Positions 10,387 to 18,252 are shown, counted from the stretch's first letter. The stretch: 64,000 bases of DNA from Deltaproteobacteria bacterium (GCA_016210055.1 JACQUZ010000172.1:1-64000), one strand, 5' to 3'. Translations and numbers: made by a program. Notes: generated by a model from the letters alone, not told the origin.

Positions 10387-12191
10387 CCGAGGCGACGCTC
10401 ACCGTCTACCTCTTCTTCGCGACTTGGTGCGTACCCTGTCGGCAGGAGATGCCCCTCATCGCCGGGATGGAGCGCGAGTGGACGGCGCGCGGTGTCCGCT
10501 TCGTCCTCGTGTCGCAGGATGCCCCCTCGACGCTGGCCAACGTCCCTTCGTTCCTCGGGCGTTACGGCGTCACCTCCGAGGTCGTGTACGACACGGACTC
10601 CACCCTCGCCGAACGCTACAACCCGTCGGCGGCCTTGCCGTTCGTGGCCGTCGTGGACGCCTCGGGGGCGCTGATCTGGTCGCACGCCGGATATGAACCG
10701 GGCGACGAGCAAGGCTTGGAGCAGGTCCTTCTCACGCGATCGGCAAGCGGGCTGCCTCTCCGCGGCGCGACCATGACCATCACGAGCCAGGCGATCGGGC
10801 TCGTGAGGCGCGAAGACTTCCGCGGCACGGGGGATCCGGCGCTCACGGGCGGCATCGAGCGCCTAGATCTCGTGGGCGAGAGCGGCCGGCTGCGCGCCTC
10901 GGTGCGGCTGGACGGCACGTTCTTCGACTTGCCCATGGGCACGACCGATGATGCACGGGTCGAGAAGATGTCGCTCGAGCACGGCGTGGGGCCGGTCACT
11001 GGACGTCTCGGCGACTCATATGCGGCCTTTGGCCACGGCCTCACGCTCTCCGTGCGCAAGGTGGATCCCCTCGGAGTCGACACCACCATCCGCGGCGCGC
11101 GCCTTGACGTCGCGACCGACCACTTTGCCTCCACGATGATTGGCGGGGCCTTCAACCCGCAGAACACGAACCCGATCGATCTTAGGACCTTCGACGACCC
11201 GAATGACTTTGTGGCGGGCATGGAGGTCCGCCAGCGGGTCGGGAGACTCGACGTGGGGCAGTCGGCGGTGCTAATGTCGGCGCGCGGTGCTGCGCCCGAC
11301 GGCCGCGATGTGGACTACGTTGTCGCCGGTCTTTCAGCAGATGGGCGCTGGCCTGGCCTACGCTTTGGTCTCGAAGGGGTAGGGCTCTGGCGGCGAGGCC
11401 TCGTCTCGAGCGATGCCACGGAGGCCGGGCACGGGGTCTACGGAATGCTTGCCCTGGACCTTGGGCCTGTCACCTTGCTCGCGGACGGCAAGTGGTACCG
11501 CCGGCTTGCCTTGGGACGTGACTTTCCCACGCTCGCGTACCACGAGCCACCCACGCTCGAGCGTGAGGACCAAGAGCTTCCCGGCAATGCCGACGCGGTC
11601 GGGGGTCGCCTGCGGGGAGAGTGGCGGGTTGGCCAGCGCACGACAATCACGGCGAACATGCTCGGCTATCGCTTCGCGCAGGACGGCACGGATCCCATGA
11701 GAGGTGGCCTCGCGCTGCACGGGTACCTGGCTGGCGAGCAGAGGTTGGCGAATGGCGCAGCGACCGCCCTGTCGGTCGGCATGCGCGATGAGGAAGATCC
11801 GAATGGCACCCCTCTCCTGTCGCTCGTGCAGATCAATGCCGACGCCGCGACGCCCCTCGGTCCACGACTGGGCCTTACCGCCAAGTGGGACCATCGATCC
11901 GAGACGAAGACCCTGTTCTCTGGACCCCGCCGCTTCGTGCGGGGCCTGGCGGTCATCGGCTTTTCGTGGACAAGGGTGGTCACCGCGTCGGCGCTCTACG
12001 GCTACTCGACGGAAGCCGAGGCGCGGCCCGTGCATTACCCGGGCGCCGAGATAAGGTTCGAGCTGGGCCGCCACGGCGACTTGCGGCTATTCGTGGGCCG
12101 GCAGGTCGGCGGTCGGGTCTGCGTGTCGGGTGCTTGCCGTGAGGTTCCGCCGTTCGAGGGCGGGCGCCTCGAGGCGACGCTCAGGTTCTGA
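10383..12191 (+). CDS. TlpA-like thioredoxin domain fused to outer-membrane beta-barrel (DUF6029-like)
   Basis: From GTG 10383 the product is 602 residues: a thioredoxin domain at residues 1-120 with active site CVPC (C16, C19), then a long beta-barrel of alternating strands (GRLGDSYAAFGHGLTLSVRKVD, NPQNTNPIDLRTFDDPNDF) ending in a terminal Phe, LEATLRF, typical of outer-membrane proteins. The barrel resembles DUF6029. The oddity is that no signal peptide precedes the thioredoxin domain, although the barrel must be exported. Upstream in-frame codons overlap the previous gene and look like noise. Either a -1 frameshift near 10380 fuses it to the preceding exported thioredoxin, giving a double-thioredoxin barrel, or the assembly has an indel. 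The start is therefore provisional. Confidence 0.72.
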   Translation: MTEATLTVYLFFATWCVPCRQEMPLIAGMEREWTARGVRFVLVSQDAPSTLANVPSFLGRYGVTSEVVYDTDSTLAERYNPSAALPFVAVVDASGALIWSHAGYEPGDEQGLEQVLLTRSASGLPLRGATMTITSQAIGLVRREDFRGTGDPALTGGIERLDLVGESGRLRASVRLDGTFFDLPMGTTDDARVEKMSLEHGVGPVTGRLGDSYAAFGHGLTLSVRKVDPLGVDTTIRGARLDVATDHFASTMIGGAFNPQNTNPIDLRTFDDPNDFVAGMEVRQRVGRLDVGQSAVLMSARGAAPDGRDVDYVVAGLSADGRWPGLRFGLEGVGLWRRGLVSSDATEAGHGVYGMLALDLGPVTLLADGKWYRRLALGRDFPTLAYHEPPTLEREDQELPGNADAVGGRLRGEWRVGQRTTITANMLGYRFAQDGTDPMRGGLALHGYLAGEQRLANGAATALSVGMRDEEDPNGTPLLSLVQINADAATPLGPRLGLTAKWDHRSETKTLFSGPRRFVRGLAVIGFSWTRVVTASALYGYSTEAEARPVHYPGAEIRFELGRHGDLRLFVGRQVGGRVCVSGACREVPPFEGGRLEATLRF

Positions 12192-12290
12192 GGTCTCGTC
12201 GGATGTGTACCTTCCGACATGGAATGGGGCTCCTTCCGGGACGGAACGCGAGGACCGCGGTGCTCGTTGGCGTTTCGAGTAGTTACGAGC

Positions 12291-12306
12291 TGGCCCGCGC
12301 GATGCA
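12291..12306 (+). promoter_or_regulatory. Candidate sigma-54 (-24/-12) promoter
   Basis: TGGCCCGCGCGATGCA matches the sigma-54 consensus (TGGCACG, 4 bases, TTGCW) at 10 of 12 informative positions, with the required 10 bases between GG and GC. It lies 44 bases before the ATG at 12351, an ordinary leader length, and three sigma-54 activator or sensor genes follow at 13.5-18 kb. In GC-rich DNA such matches also arise by chance. Confidence 0.4.
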
Positions 12307-12350
12307 GCTTCAATGCAACCGTGCGAGCGAGACGAGACGGGAGTCATGCG

Positions 12351-12788
12351 ATGAGTCGAATTCCTATCATGGGCGCTGTCCTCATCGCGTCGTCGATTGT
12401 CCTGGGACTCGACCAGGCATGGTCCAGCGAGCTAGCCCGAGGATCCGGGTACGTCATCGAGATGATCCCACCGCAAGGCTCGCTCGCGGGCGAGGAAGCG
12501 ATCCTCCAAGTTGTTCTCCACCCTTCAGAGGGACACAAGGTAAACGTAGACTTCCCTATCTCGCTCGAGCTCGTCGCTCCCGACGGTGTGGGGCTCGCCA
12601 AGCCGAAGCAGGAAAAGGGCGACGCCAAGAAGCTCGACGCCAAGGAAGCGCGATTCGAGGCTCGCTTCACCGCAGTGACGGCTGGGCGAAAGACCTTCGT
12701 CGGACTGTTCCGCTTTGCCGTGTGTACCGATAAGACCTGCGAGCCCAGGCGCGAGAAGCTGTCGTTCACCGTCGAGGTTCGGAAGTAG
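12351..12788 (+). CDS. Secreted DsbD-alpha-like domain protein
   Basis: A 145-residue exported protein. The ATG at 12351 gives a clean signal peptide (MSRIPIMGAVLIASS, cleavage near ADQAWSS-like residues 22-25), followed by an immunoglobulin-like fold resembling the N-terminal domain of thiol:disulfide interchange protein DsbD: a KVNVDFPISLELVAPDGV strand region, then FAVCTDKTCEP near residue 125, with two Cys four residues apart. In DsbD-alpha such a Cys pair passes electrons to periplasmic partners; here the spacing (Cx4C) is not the classical one, so the call rests on overall resemblance. The gene is followed 25 bases later by a DsrE-family gene and preceded by a sigma-54-like promoter. 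Function is inferred only as periplasmic thiol or metal chemistry. Confidence 0.55.
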   Translation: MSRIPIMGAVLIASSIVLGLDQAWSSELARGSGYVIEMIPPQGSLAGEEAILQVVLHPSEGHKVNVDFPISLELVAPDGVGLAKPKQEKGDAKKLDAKEARFEARFTAVTAGRKTFVGLFRFAVCTDKTCEPRREKLSFTVEVRK

Positions 12789-12813
12789 GTCCCGCGAAAC
12801 AGAGGAGGTTCGA

Positions 12814-13170
12814 ATGCCCAAGGTAGCGATTGTGGTCCTGGCGGACACGGAGACCCACGAAGGTCTCGGCCGAGTCGTGAACGCGCTCGAGGCAGCCAAG
12901 GAATTCAAGGAGGCCAATGACGACGTCCGGCTGATCTTCGACGGCGCGGGCACCAAGTGGCCGGGCGAGCTGGCGCGGCCGGAGCACCGGGTCCATCGGC
13001 TCTACGCCGCGGTGAGCGATAAGATCGCGGGCGTCTGTACTTTTTGTGCGGGCGCCTTCGGGATGACCGAAGCCATCACGGCCTGCGAGCTACCCCTCCT
13101 GGGCGACTATGAGGGCCATCCGAGCTTCCGGGAGCTCGTCGTCCAAGGTTACCGGGTCATCACTTTCTGA
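12814..13170 (+). CDS. DsrE family protein
   Basis: A 118-residue cytoplasmic protein of the DsrE/DsrF-like fold, the family that includes sulfur-transfer and tellurium or sulfur-relay proteins. It starts MPKVAIVVLADTETHEGLGR, carries the conserved C75-TF-C78-AGAFG motif and a third Cys at 91, and ends at GYRVITF as compact family members do. The start is fixed by AGGAGG at 12803-12808, 5 bases before the ATG. It is probably co-transcribed with the exported DsbD-alpha-like gene 25 bases upstream. The end overlaps the antisense tail of a degenerate 2Fe-2S protein frame. Any sulfur-carrier role is a family-level inference. Confidence 0.82.
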   Translation: MPKVAIVVLADTETHEGLGRVVNALEAAKEFKEANDDVRLIFDGAGTKWPGELARPEHRVHRLYAAVSDKIAGVCTFCAGAFGMTEAITACELPLLGDYEGHPSFRELVVQGYRVITF

Positions 13171-13443
13171 GGTCATCGTGTTGCCGGCGGTGGACGCCTG
13201 CGCTAGCGCCTCCTTCACCGCCTTTCGAACGTCCCCAAGGCAGCAGGTTCCCGACGGGTTCTTCGCCTCGCAGGCACACTTGCCCGCACGAACCTCGGCC
13301 GTGATGCGCTCGGGGATCGTGCACGCGCCCGTCGTCCGAACCTCCGCTCGCACATCAGCCCGCGTGAAGCCAAAGCAGTAGCAGAGCGGTGCCGGATCAG
13401 AGCTCTCCTTGATGCCGACCCGAACCCGGGCATCTCGCCCGTC
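13090..13443 (-). pseudogene. Remnant of CopZ-type 2Fe-2S metallochaperone
   Basis: Reading leftward from 13443 the frame gives RVRVGIKESSDP, PLCYCFGFT, then a segment rich in Cys (GKCACEAKNPSGTCCLGDV). This is the characteristic 2Fe-2S/zinc domain found at the N-terminus of Archaeoglobus-type CopZ and in bacterial iron-sulfur cluster-binding metallochaperones. An in-frame TGA (13444-13446) lies directly upstream, no plausible start precedes the CYCFG motif, and the Zn-ribbon part that normally comes first is missing. On the other side the frame runs 80 bases antisense into the DsrE gene. I read it as an N-terminally truncated gene remnant. No Cys lies near the TGA, so selenocysteine is unlikely. 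Confidence 0.62.
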
Positions 13444-13481
13444 TCATGGGAGCTGCAGCACGTCCCGGCCCTGTGCCGTTA

Positions 13482-13520
13482 ACTCCGAAATGGAGTAGCC
13501 TGTAACATCGACATGGAGTA
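13482..13520. promoter_or_regulatory. Operator-like repeats before the sigma-54 activator gene
   Basis: ACTCC (13482-13486) and GGAGT (13492-13496) form an inverted repeat around GAAAT, and ATGGAGTA occurs twice (13490-13497 and 13513-13520), 23 bases apart, about two helical turns. The cluster ends 17 bases before the ATG at 13538. The layout suits a regulator binding site, possibly MerR-like given TTAACTCC, but the regulator is unknown. Confidence 0.35.
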
Positions 13521-13537
13521 ATCCGCGGAGCACTCGC

Positions 13538-14581
13538 ATGACCCGACTACCCGATTCAGAAGCGACCGAGCTCGTCGCGAAGAGCTCCGCGATGCGTCGC
13601 GTTCTCGACCTGGCCGGCCGCGTCGCACCATCGGACGCGACCGTGCTTCTTTTCGGCGAGAGCGGCACCGGGAAGGAGCGGCTGGCGCGGTTCATTCATG
13701 AGCGCTCGAAGAGGCGCAAGGGGCCATTTCTCGCCATCAACTGTGGCGCGCTCCCAGAGTCCTTGCTGGAGTCCGAGCTTTTCGGCCACGTCAAAGGCGC
13801 TTTCACGGGCGCGTCGGCCGACAAGAAGGGCCTCTTCGAGGCGGCCTCCACCGGCACCTTGTTTCTCGACGAGATCGGCGAAACGTCTCTTCAGGTCCAG
13901 GTAAGGCTCCTGCGCGCGCTCCAGGAGCATAGCGTGCGGCCCGTGGGCTCCACCAAGGACGTGGACGTGGACGCGCGAATCCTCGCCGCCACCAACCGTG
14001 ACCTCGAGTCCATGGTGAGCGAGCGGACCTTCAGGAAGGATCTTTTCTACCGGCTGAAGGTGGTTCCTCTCGAGCTGCCACCGCTTCGGCGCCGACGCGA
14101 GGACATCCTCCCCCTGGCGCGACAGTTCATCAGCCGCTCCTGCAAGGAGCACTCATGTGGCCCTTGTTCCTTGGGCCCCGACGTGGTCGACTTGCTCATC
14201 GCCTACGACTGGCCTGGAAACGTGCGTGAGCTCGAGAACGCGATCGAGCGCGCCGTGCTCCTCGCCGAAGGCAAGCCGAGGATTGAGCCGGGCGATCTGC
14301 CGCCCGAGATACGCGGCCAGCCGCCTTCCGCGCGCGCCTCGGTGCCGGATCGGATCTTGACGCTCGAGGAGGTCGAGCGGCAGCACATCCTTGCGACCCT
14401 CGACCGGCTGGGTGGCCATCGCACCGAGACCGCCACGGCACTCGGTATCGGCGAGAACACCCTGTGGCGAAAGCTGAAGAGCTACGGCATGGTCAAGGCA
14501 CGGCGAAGAGCGGGCGCTCCAGCAGCCACCGATAAAAAGAGAGCGGTGGAGCACGGTGGCGATGATCGGCGACGTCATTGA
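13538..14581 (+). CDS. Sigma-54-dependent transcriptional activator, no receiver domain
   Basis: A 347-residue bacterial enhancer-binding protein. The AAA+ domain starts almost at the N-terminus: Walker A GESGTGKE at 40-47, the sigma-54 contact loop GAFTGA at 87-92, Walker B LFLDE at 108-112, the sensor I region ATNRDLE near 150, and [10 protein letters not shown] near 185. A Fis-type helix-turn-helix closes the protein ([26 protein letters not shown], then WRKLKSYG). There is no receiver, PAS or GAF domain, so like PspF it must be controlled by partner protein, level or degradation. Its stop is followed within 40 bases by the start of a histidine kinase gene, and a full NtrC-type regulator follows that. 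The three are one regulatory operon and two of them can activate sigma-54 promoters. Confidence 0.92.
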   Translation: MTRLPDSEATELVAKSSAMRRVLDLAGRVAPSDATVLLFGESGTGKERLARFIHERSKRRKGPFLAINCGALPESLLESELFGHVKGAFTGASADKKGLFEAASTGTLFLDEIGETSLQVQVRLLRALQEHSVRPVGSTKDVDVDARILAATNRDLESMVSERTFRKDLFYRLKVVPLELPPLRRRREDILPLARQFISRSCKEHSCGPCSLGPDVVDLLIAYDWPGNVRELENAIERAVLLAEGKPRIEPGDLPPEIRGQPPSARASVPDRILTLEEVERQHILATLDRLGGHRTETATALGIGENTLWRKLKSYGMVKARRRAGAPAATDKKRAVEHGGDDRRRH

Positions 14582-14616
14582 ACTTGGTACGAACCTTGCT
14601 GCCCGGCCAGAGAGGA

Positions 14617-16626
14617 ATGCGTCTCAGCTTCAACAAGGCATTCCCCTTTCTTGGCATCCGGGGAAAGCTCCTGATTGCTTTTGTCGGCCTCGCCGTGATC
14701 CCGCTCGCGACCCAGGCTACTTGCGGGCTTCGGGCTTCTAACCAAGCTCTCGCGCGAACGAACGCCGAGCACCTGCGCCTCCAGCTCCTCTCCAATATTG
14801 GACACCTGGAGAGCTATCTCGCCCTTCTCGAGGCCAACGCAGAGATGCTCGCGCGCTGGGTCGAGGAATCAGGCGCGTTCGACGGTGACGACATCGACTC
14901 GACGGGCAGAACCATGGTGGAGCGTCTCTTCTATCACTTCGCCCGAATGCGCCCCGACTACTACCAGATCCGCCTGCTCTGCTCGCGGGGTCGCGAGCAG
15001 GTGCGCATCAATCGCCACGGAGATGGGCGTCACGGGCTGGGGCTCGAAATCGTTGCCGAGGATCAGCTCCAGAACAAGTCCGACCGCTACTACTTCCGGG
15101 ACGCGATGGCTGACTCGTCGGGGAGGGCCTACTTTTCGCCCCTCGACTTGAACGTGGAACGGGGCGAAGTCGAAGTGCCAGAACAGCTCGTGCTTCGGGT
15201 GGCGCACAAGACCCGCGACCCTCGCGGGGTGGAGCGCGGCCTCGTCGTCCTGAACGTGTTCGCACGAGAGATCCTCGACCGCCTCAAAGTGCTCCGGCCA
15301 GACCCACGCGCCGAGGTCCTCTTCATCGGCGACGAGGGTCGCTTCGTCCGTGAGGATTGCGCCAGCGGGCGTTGTGCCTACAAGTTCGGCCGCATCCAAG
15401 AGCACCCCACAGCCGTGAGTCCAGAGATCGCCCGTTCGATCCTTCGCGGGGAAACAGGGGTCATGGTGGAGGGCCCCCAGCACTTCGTCTCGTACGCCCC
15501 CATGCGGGCCGGTGGTCCTGGTCGGGAGTCCCGCTGGCGCCTCGCCATCATCTATCCGAAAGAGAGGGTGCTCGGCCCTGTCCAGCGGATGCGCGCCGCC
15601 GCGACGTCGTTCACTCTCGGCGTCGTCGTCGTGGCCCTCGCGCTCGCCGTCCTCGCCACCCGGACCCTCACGCGGCCCATCAAGGACATCCTCCGCTTCG
15701 TCCAGGGCATTTCCGTCGGTGACTTCCAGCGAAAGCTCAAGGTCGCGACGCGCGACGAGATCGAGCTCTTAGCCGACGGCGTGCGAAGCATGGCCCAAGC
15801 CCTCGACGAGGCGCAGCGCCGCATGATTCGCTGGAACGAAGAGCTTAAGGCCGAAGTGGCGAGCAAGGTGAACGAAATCGAGACCCTGCTCGAGACCAAG
15901 CACGCCATGGAAAGGCAGCTCCGCCAGGCCGATCGGCTGTCGTCGCTGGGGATGCTGTCGGCGTCGCTCGCCCATGAAATCGGCAACCCCTTGGCAGGGA
16001 TCAAGACGGTCATCCAGGTTCACTTGCGCGCCCCGGGCGTATCGCCAGGAACTCGCGAGGCCCTAGAGCTCGTCTTGGCCGAGGTCGATAGGCTGGCGCA
16101 GATCCTCGAGCGTGTCACCGGCTTCGTTCGTCCCGTGCGAGACAGGCCGGTCCAGGTCGCCTTGGGGGACGTGTTCCGCCGCATCGTGTTCCTCCTCGAG
16201 CGGCAGGCGCGCAAGCAGGAGGTGGCGCTCGTCCTCGAGGGGGACGGCGTCGACTACCCCATCGTCGCCGAGGCGCAGAAGCTTGAGCAGGTCGTCCTCA
16301 ACTTGGTCGTGAACTCGCTTCAGGCCATGACCGAGCGTGGAAACGTCCGCATTGGCGCTTGGCGAACACCCGGCGGGTTGGAGATCGTCGTGTCGGATAC
16401 AGGGCCCGGCATCCCCGAGGCGAGCCGCGACAAGGTCTTCGAGCCGTTCTACACCACCAAGGCCGGCGGCACCGGGCTCGGCCTGTCTATCGTGCAGCAG
16501 ATCGTGACGGAGATGCGCGGCACGGTGCGCCTCGAGTTCCCGGATTCCGGCGGAACCCGCGTGCGCATTGACCTGCCGAGCGTGTCCCAGGGCGAAGGCC
16601 CTCGCCCGCTGGAGGAGACCACATGA
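14617..16626 (+). CDS. Membrane histidine kinase (NtrB/AioS-like)
   Basis: A 669-residue sensor kinase: TM helix at about 18-38, a 290-residue periplasmic sensor region, TM2 at about 328-350 (LGVVVVALALAVLATRTLTRPI region), HAMP linker, HisKA domain with phospho-acceptor H453 in LAHEIGNP, N-box NLVVNSLQA near 562, and ATPase lid GTGLGLSIVQQI near 619. AHEIGNPLAGIK is typical of NtrB-type kinases that pair with sigma-54 response regulators, and such a partner begins 4 bases before this stop (ATGA overlap). The start is uncertain: ATG 14617 is preceded immediately by AGAGGA with almost no spacing, and TTG 14584 is an alternative. The periplasmic ligand is unknown; given the downstream operon, an oxyanion is a reasonable guess. 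Confidence 0.9.
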   Translation: MRLSFNKAFPFLGIRGKLLIAFVGLAVIPLATQATCGLRASNQALARTNAEHLRLQLLSNIGHLESYLALLEANAEMLARWVEESGAFDGDDIDSTGRTMVERLFYHFARMRPDYYQIRLLCSRGREQVRINRHGDGRHGLGLEIVAEDQLQNKSDRYYFRDAMADSSGRAYFSPLDLNVERGEVEVPEQLVLRVAHKTRDPRGVERGLVVLNVFAREILDRLKVLRPDPRAEVLFIGDEGRFVREDCASGRCAYKFGRIQEHPTAVSPEIARSILRGETGVMVEGPQHFVSYAPMRAGGPGRESRWRLAIIYPKERVLGPVQRMRAAATSFTLGVVVVALALAVLATRTLTRPIKDILRFVQGISVGDFQRKLKVATRDEIELLADGVRSMAQALDEAQRRMIRWNEELKAEVASKVNEIETLLETKHAMERQLRQADRLSSLGMLSASLAHEIGNPLAGIKTVIQVHLRAPGVSPGTREALELVLAEVDRLAQILERVTGFVRPVRDRPVQVALGDVFRRIVFLLERQARKQEVALVLEGDGVDYPIVAEAQKLEQVVLNLVVNSLQAMTERGNVRIGAWRTPGGLEIVVSDTGPGIPEASRDKVFEPFYTTKAGGTGLGLSIVQQIVTEMRGTVRLEFPDSGGTRVRIDLPSVSQGEGPRPLEETT

Positions 16627-18026
16627 CGTCCCCGAGGACCGTCCTCATCGTCGAAGACGACGCGGTCATGCGCACCACGCTGGCCAAGCACCTGGGCTCG
16701 TCCCACCGCGTCCTCGTCGGTGCCACGTGCAGCGAAGCGCGCGCCCTCCACGCCGAGAACCGAGTCGACCTGGTGATCCTCGACCTTCATCTCCCCGACG
16801 GAGACGGGCTGGCGCTCGTGGAGCAGTTCCGTCGTGACGACGAGTCGGAGGTCGTGGTGGTCACGGCCTACCCCAAGATCCAGTCCGCCGTGCGCGCGCT
16901 CAAGGCGGGCGCCCTCGATTACATCAACAAGCCATTCGACCTGGACGAGTTCGACCTGGTGGTGCAAAAGGCCCTCGAGCACAGGCGGCTTCGCGACGAA
17001 GTCGTGGCGCTGCGCCGTGAGCGGCCATCCATGGGTGGCGTGGAACGGATCCTCGGCCACGCGCCTGCCATCGCCCGCGTGCGCCAAGAAATCCGCCAGG
17101 TGGCCGCCACCCCCGACACCACGGTGCTTGTTCTCGGGGAAAGCGGCGTGGGCAAGGACCTCATTGGTGAGGCCGTCCACCAGGAGAGCGCGCGCCGCAA
17201 GGGATCGTTCGTTCGCGTGAACGCCTCGTCGATCCCGGCGACGATGATCGAGGCGGAGCTATTTGGACACGAGCGCGGCGCGTTCACGGACGCCAAGTCC
17301 TCCAGGCGGGGCCTCTTGGAAATCGCCGACGCCGGCACGCTCTTTCTCGACGAAATCGGCGACCTCCCCCTCGAGCTCCAGCCCAAGCTCCTCCAGGTGC
17401 TCGAGACGCGCCGCTTCCGCCGCGTGGGCGGAAATCGCGAGCTGGAGGTGAACGTGCGCTTCGTCGCTGCCACGAACCGTGACCTCGAAGGGATGGTGCG
17501 CGAAGGCAGGTTTCGGGGAGATCTCCTGTACCGCCTCAACGTCTTTCCGATCCTGGTACCTCCGCTTCGCGAGCGGCGTGAGGACGTGGTGTTCTTGGCG
17601 CGGCATTTTCTGGATGATGCGTCCCGCCGCCTCGGAAAAGCGCTCAAGGGCTTCTCGCCGTCCGCCCTCGCCCGGATGGATGCGTACAAGTGGCCCGGCA
17701 ACGTGAGGGAGCTCAGAAACGTCGTCGAGCGAGCCGTGATCCTGGCGCGCGATGAGGTCGTTAACGTGCACGACCTCCCGGCGTGGGAGCAGCCGACCAG
17801 CACGCCAACCCCGTGTCCCGACGGGTGCGTGGCATTTCCAGGCGACCTCTCCGCGCTACCCCGCCTCGAGGACGTCGAGCGGCGCTACATCCTCTGCGTC
17901 TACCGACAGGCGGGAAACAACAAGACGCGAGCCGCGCAGGTCCTCGGCCTCTCGAGAGTGACCCTGCGGGAAAAGCTGAGGCAGTACGGGATCGCCGACG
18001 AGGGTGGATCGAATTCGACCACCTAG
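16623..18026 (+). CDS. NtrC-family sigma-54 response regulator
   Basis: A 467-residue three-domain regulator: receiver with acidic pocket EDD at 11-13 and phospho-acceptor D54 (LVILDLHLPDGDG), AAA+ with Walker A GESGVGKD at about 172-179 and Walker B LFLDEIGD near 240, and a Fis-type HTH at the C-terminus (NNKTRAAQVLGLSRVTLREKLRQYG). The sigma-54 contact loop reads GAFTDA (219-224) instead of the canonical GAFTGA; this variant occurs in other NtrC-type proteins, but it is the one substitution in the key loop here. The gene overlaps the kinase gene by 4 bases, so the two form a two-component system. The sigma-54-like promoter 210 bases downstream, before the porin-molybdoenzyme operon, is the obvious target. 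In arsenite oxidisers AioSR controls aioBA in the same arrangement. Confidence 0.92.
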   Translation: MTSPRTVLIVEDDAVMRTTLAKHLGSSHRVLVGATCSEARALHAENRVDLVILDLHLPDGDGLALVEQFRRDDESEVVVVTAYPKIQSAVRALKAGALDYINKPFDLDEFDLVVQKALEHRRLRDEVVALRRERPSMGGVERILGHAPAIARVRQEIRQVAATPDTTVLVLGESGVGKDLIGEAVHQESARRKGSFVRVNASSIPATMIEAELFGHERGAFTDAKSSRRGLLEIADAGTLFLDEIGDLPLELQPKLLQVLETRRFRRVGGNRELEVNVRFVAATNRDLEGMVREGRFRGDLLYRLNVFPILVPPLRERREDVVFLARHFLDDASRRLGKALKGFSPSALARMDAYKWPGNVRELRNVVERAVILARDEVVNVHDLPAWEQPTSTPTPCPDGCVAFPGDLSALPRLEDVERRYILCVYRQAGNNKTRAAQVLGLSRVTLREKLRQYGIADEGGSNSTT

Positions 18027-18137
18027 GCTGGTCAGTTTCCTTGCAGGGCTCTCCGCATCCGTTGCACGCCTTCCGCTCATCAACGCAAGTTCTGCGGGTT
18101 CTGGCTGCCGAACCCATCGCAAATGCGAAGCGCGCTC

Positions 18138-18163
18138 GACCGGACCTCTGACACGCCCCGGTC
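18138..18163. promoter_or_regulatory. Inverted repeat, possible activator binding site
   Basis: GACCGG (18138-18143) and CCGGTC (18158-18163) form an inverted repeat with a 14-base spacer, about 75-100 bases upstream of the -24 element at 18237. NtrC-type activators bind dyads at such distances, so this is a candidate enhancer for the regulator encoded just upstream. Evidence is position and symmetry only. Confidence 0.3.
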
Positions 18164-18236
18164 AGGTTCTTTGCACCCCCGGCTGTCTCGTCCGACCGAT
18201 CGCCAAATTAATCTGTGATTGCATCCACTTGCGCAC

Positions 18237-18252
18237 GGGCACGCTTTCTGCT
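18237..18252 (+). promoter_or_regulatory. Sigma-54 (-24/-12) promoter of the iodate-reductase-like operon
   Basis: GGGCACGCTTTCTGCT matches the -24 (TGGCACG) and -12 (TTGCW) elements, with the exact 10-base GG-to-GC spacing and only one mismatch in each element. Transcription would start near 18263 and the porin ATG is at 18290, after a strong AGGAGGAG ribosome site. The gene directly upstream encodes an NtrC-type sigma-54 activator. Other near matches in this intergenic region have 11-base spacing and were not accepted. Confidence 0.58.

Noticed and set aside
13444-13446. In-frame TGA upstream of the CopZ-like domain as a second selenocysteine codon
   Set aside because: The upstream frame is non-coding, no Cys-type motif surrounds it and no hairpin follows.
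18029-18046. TGGTCAGTTTCCTTGCA as a sigma-54 promoter
   Set aside because: Spacing between GG and GC is 11, not 10, and it lies over 240 bases from the start codon.
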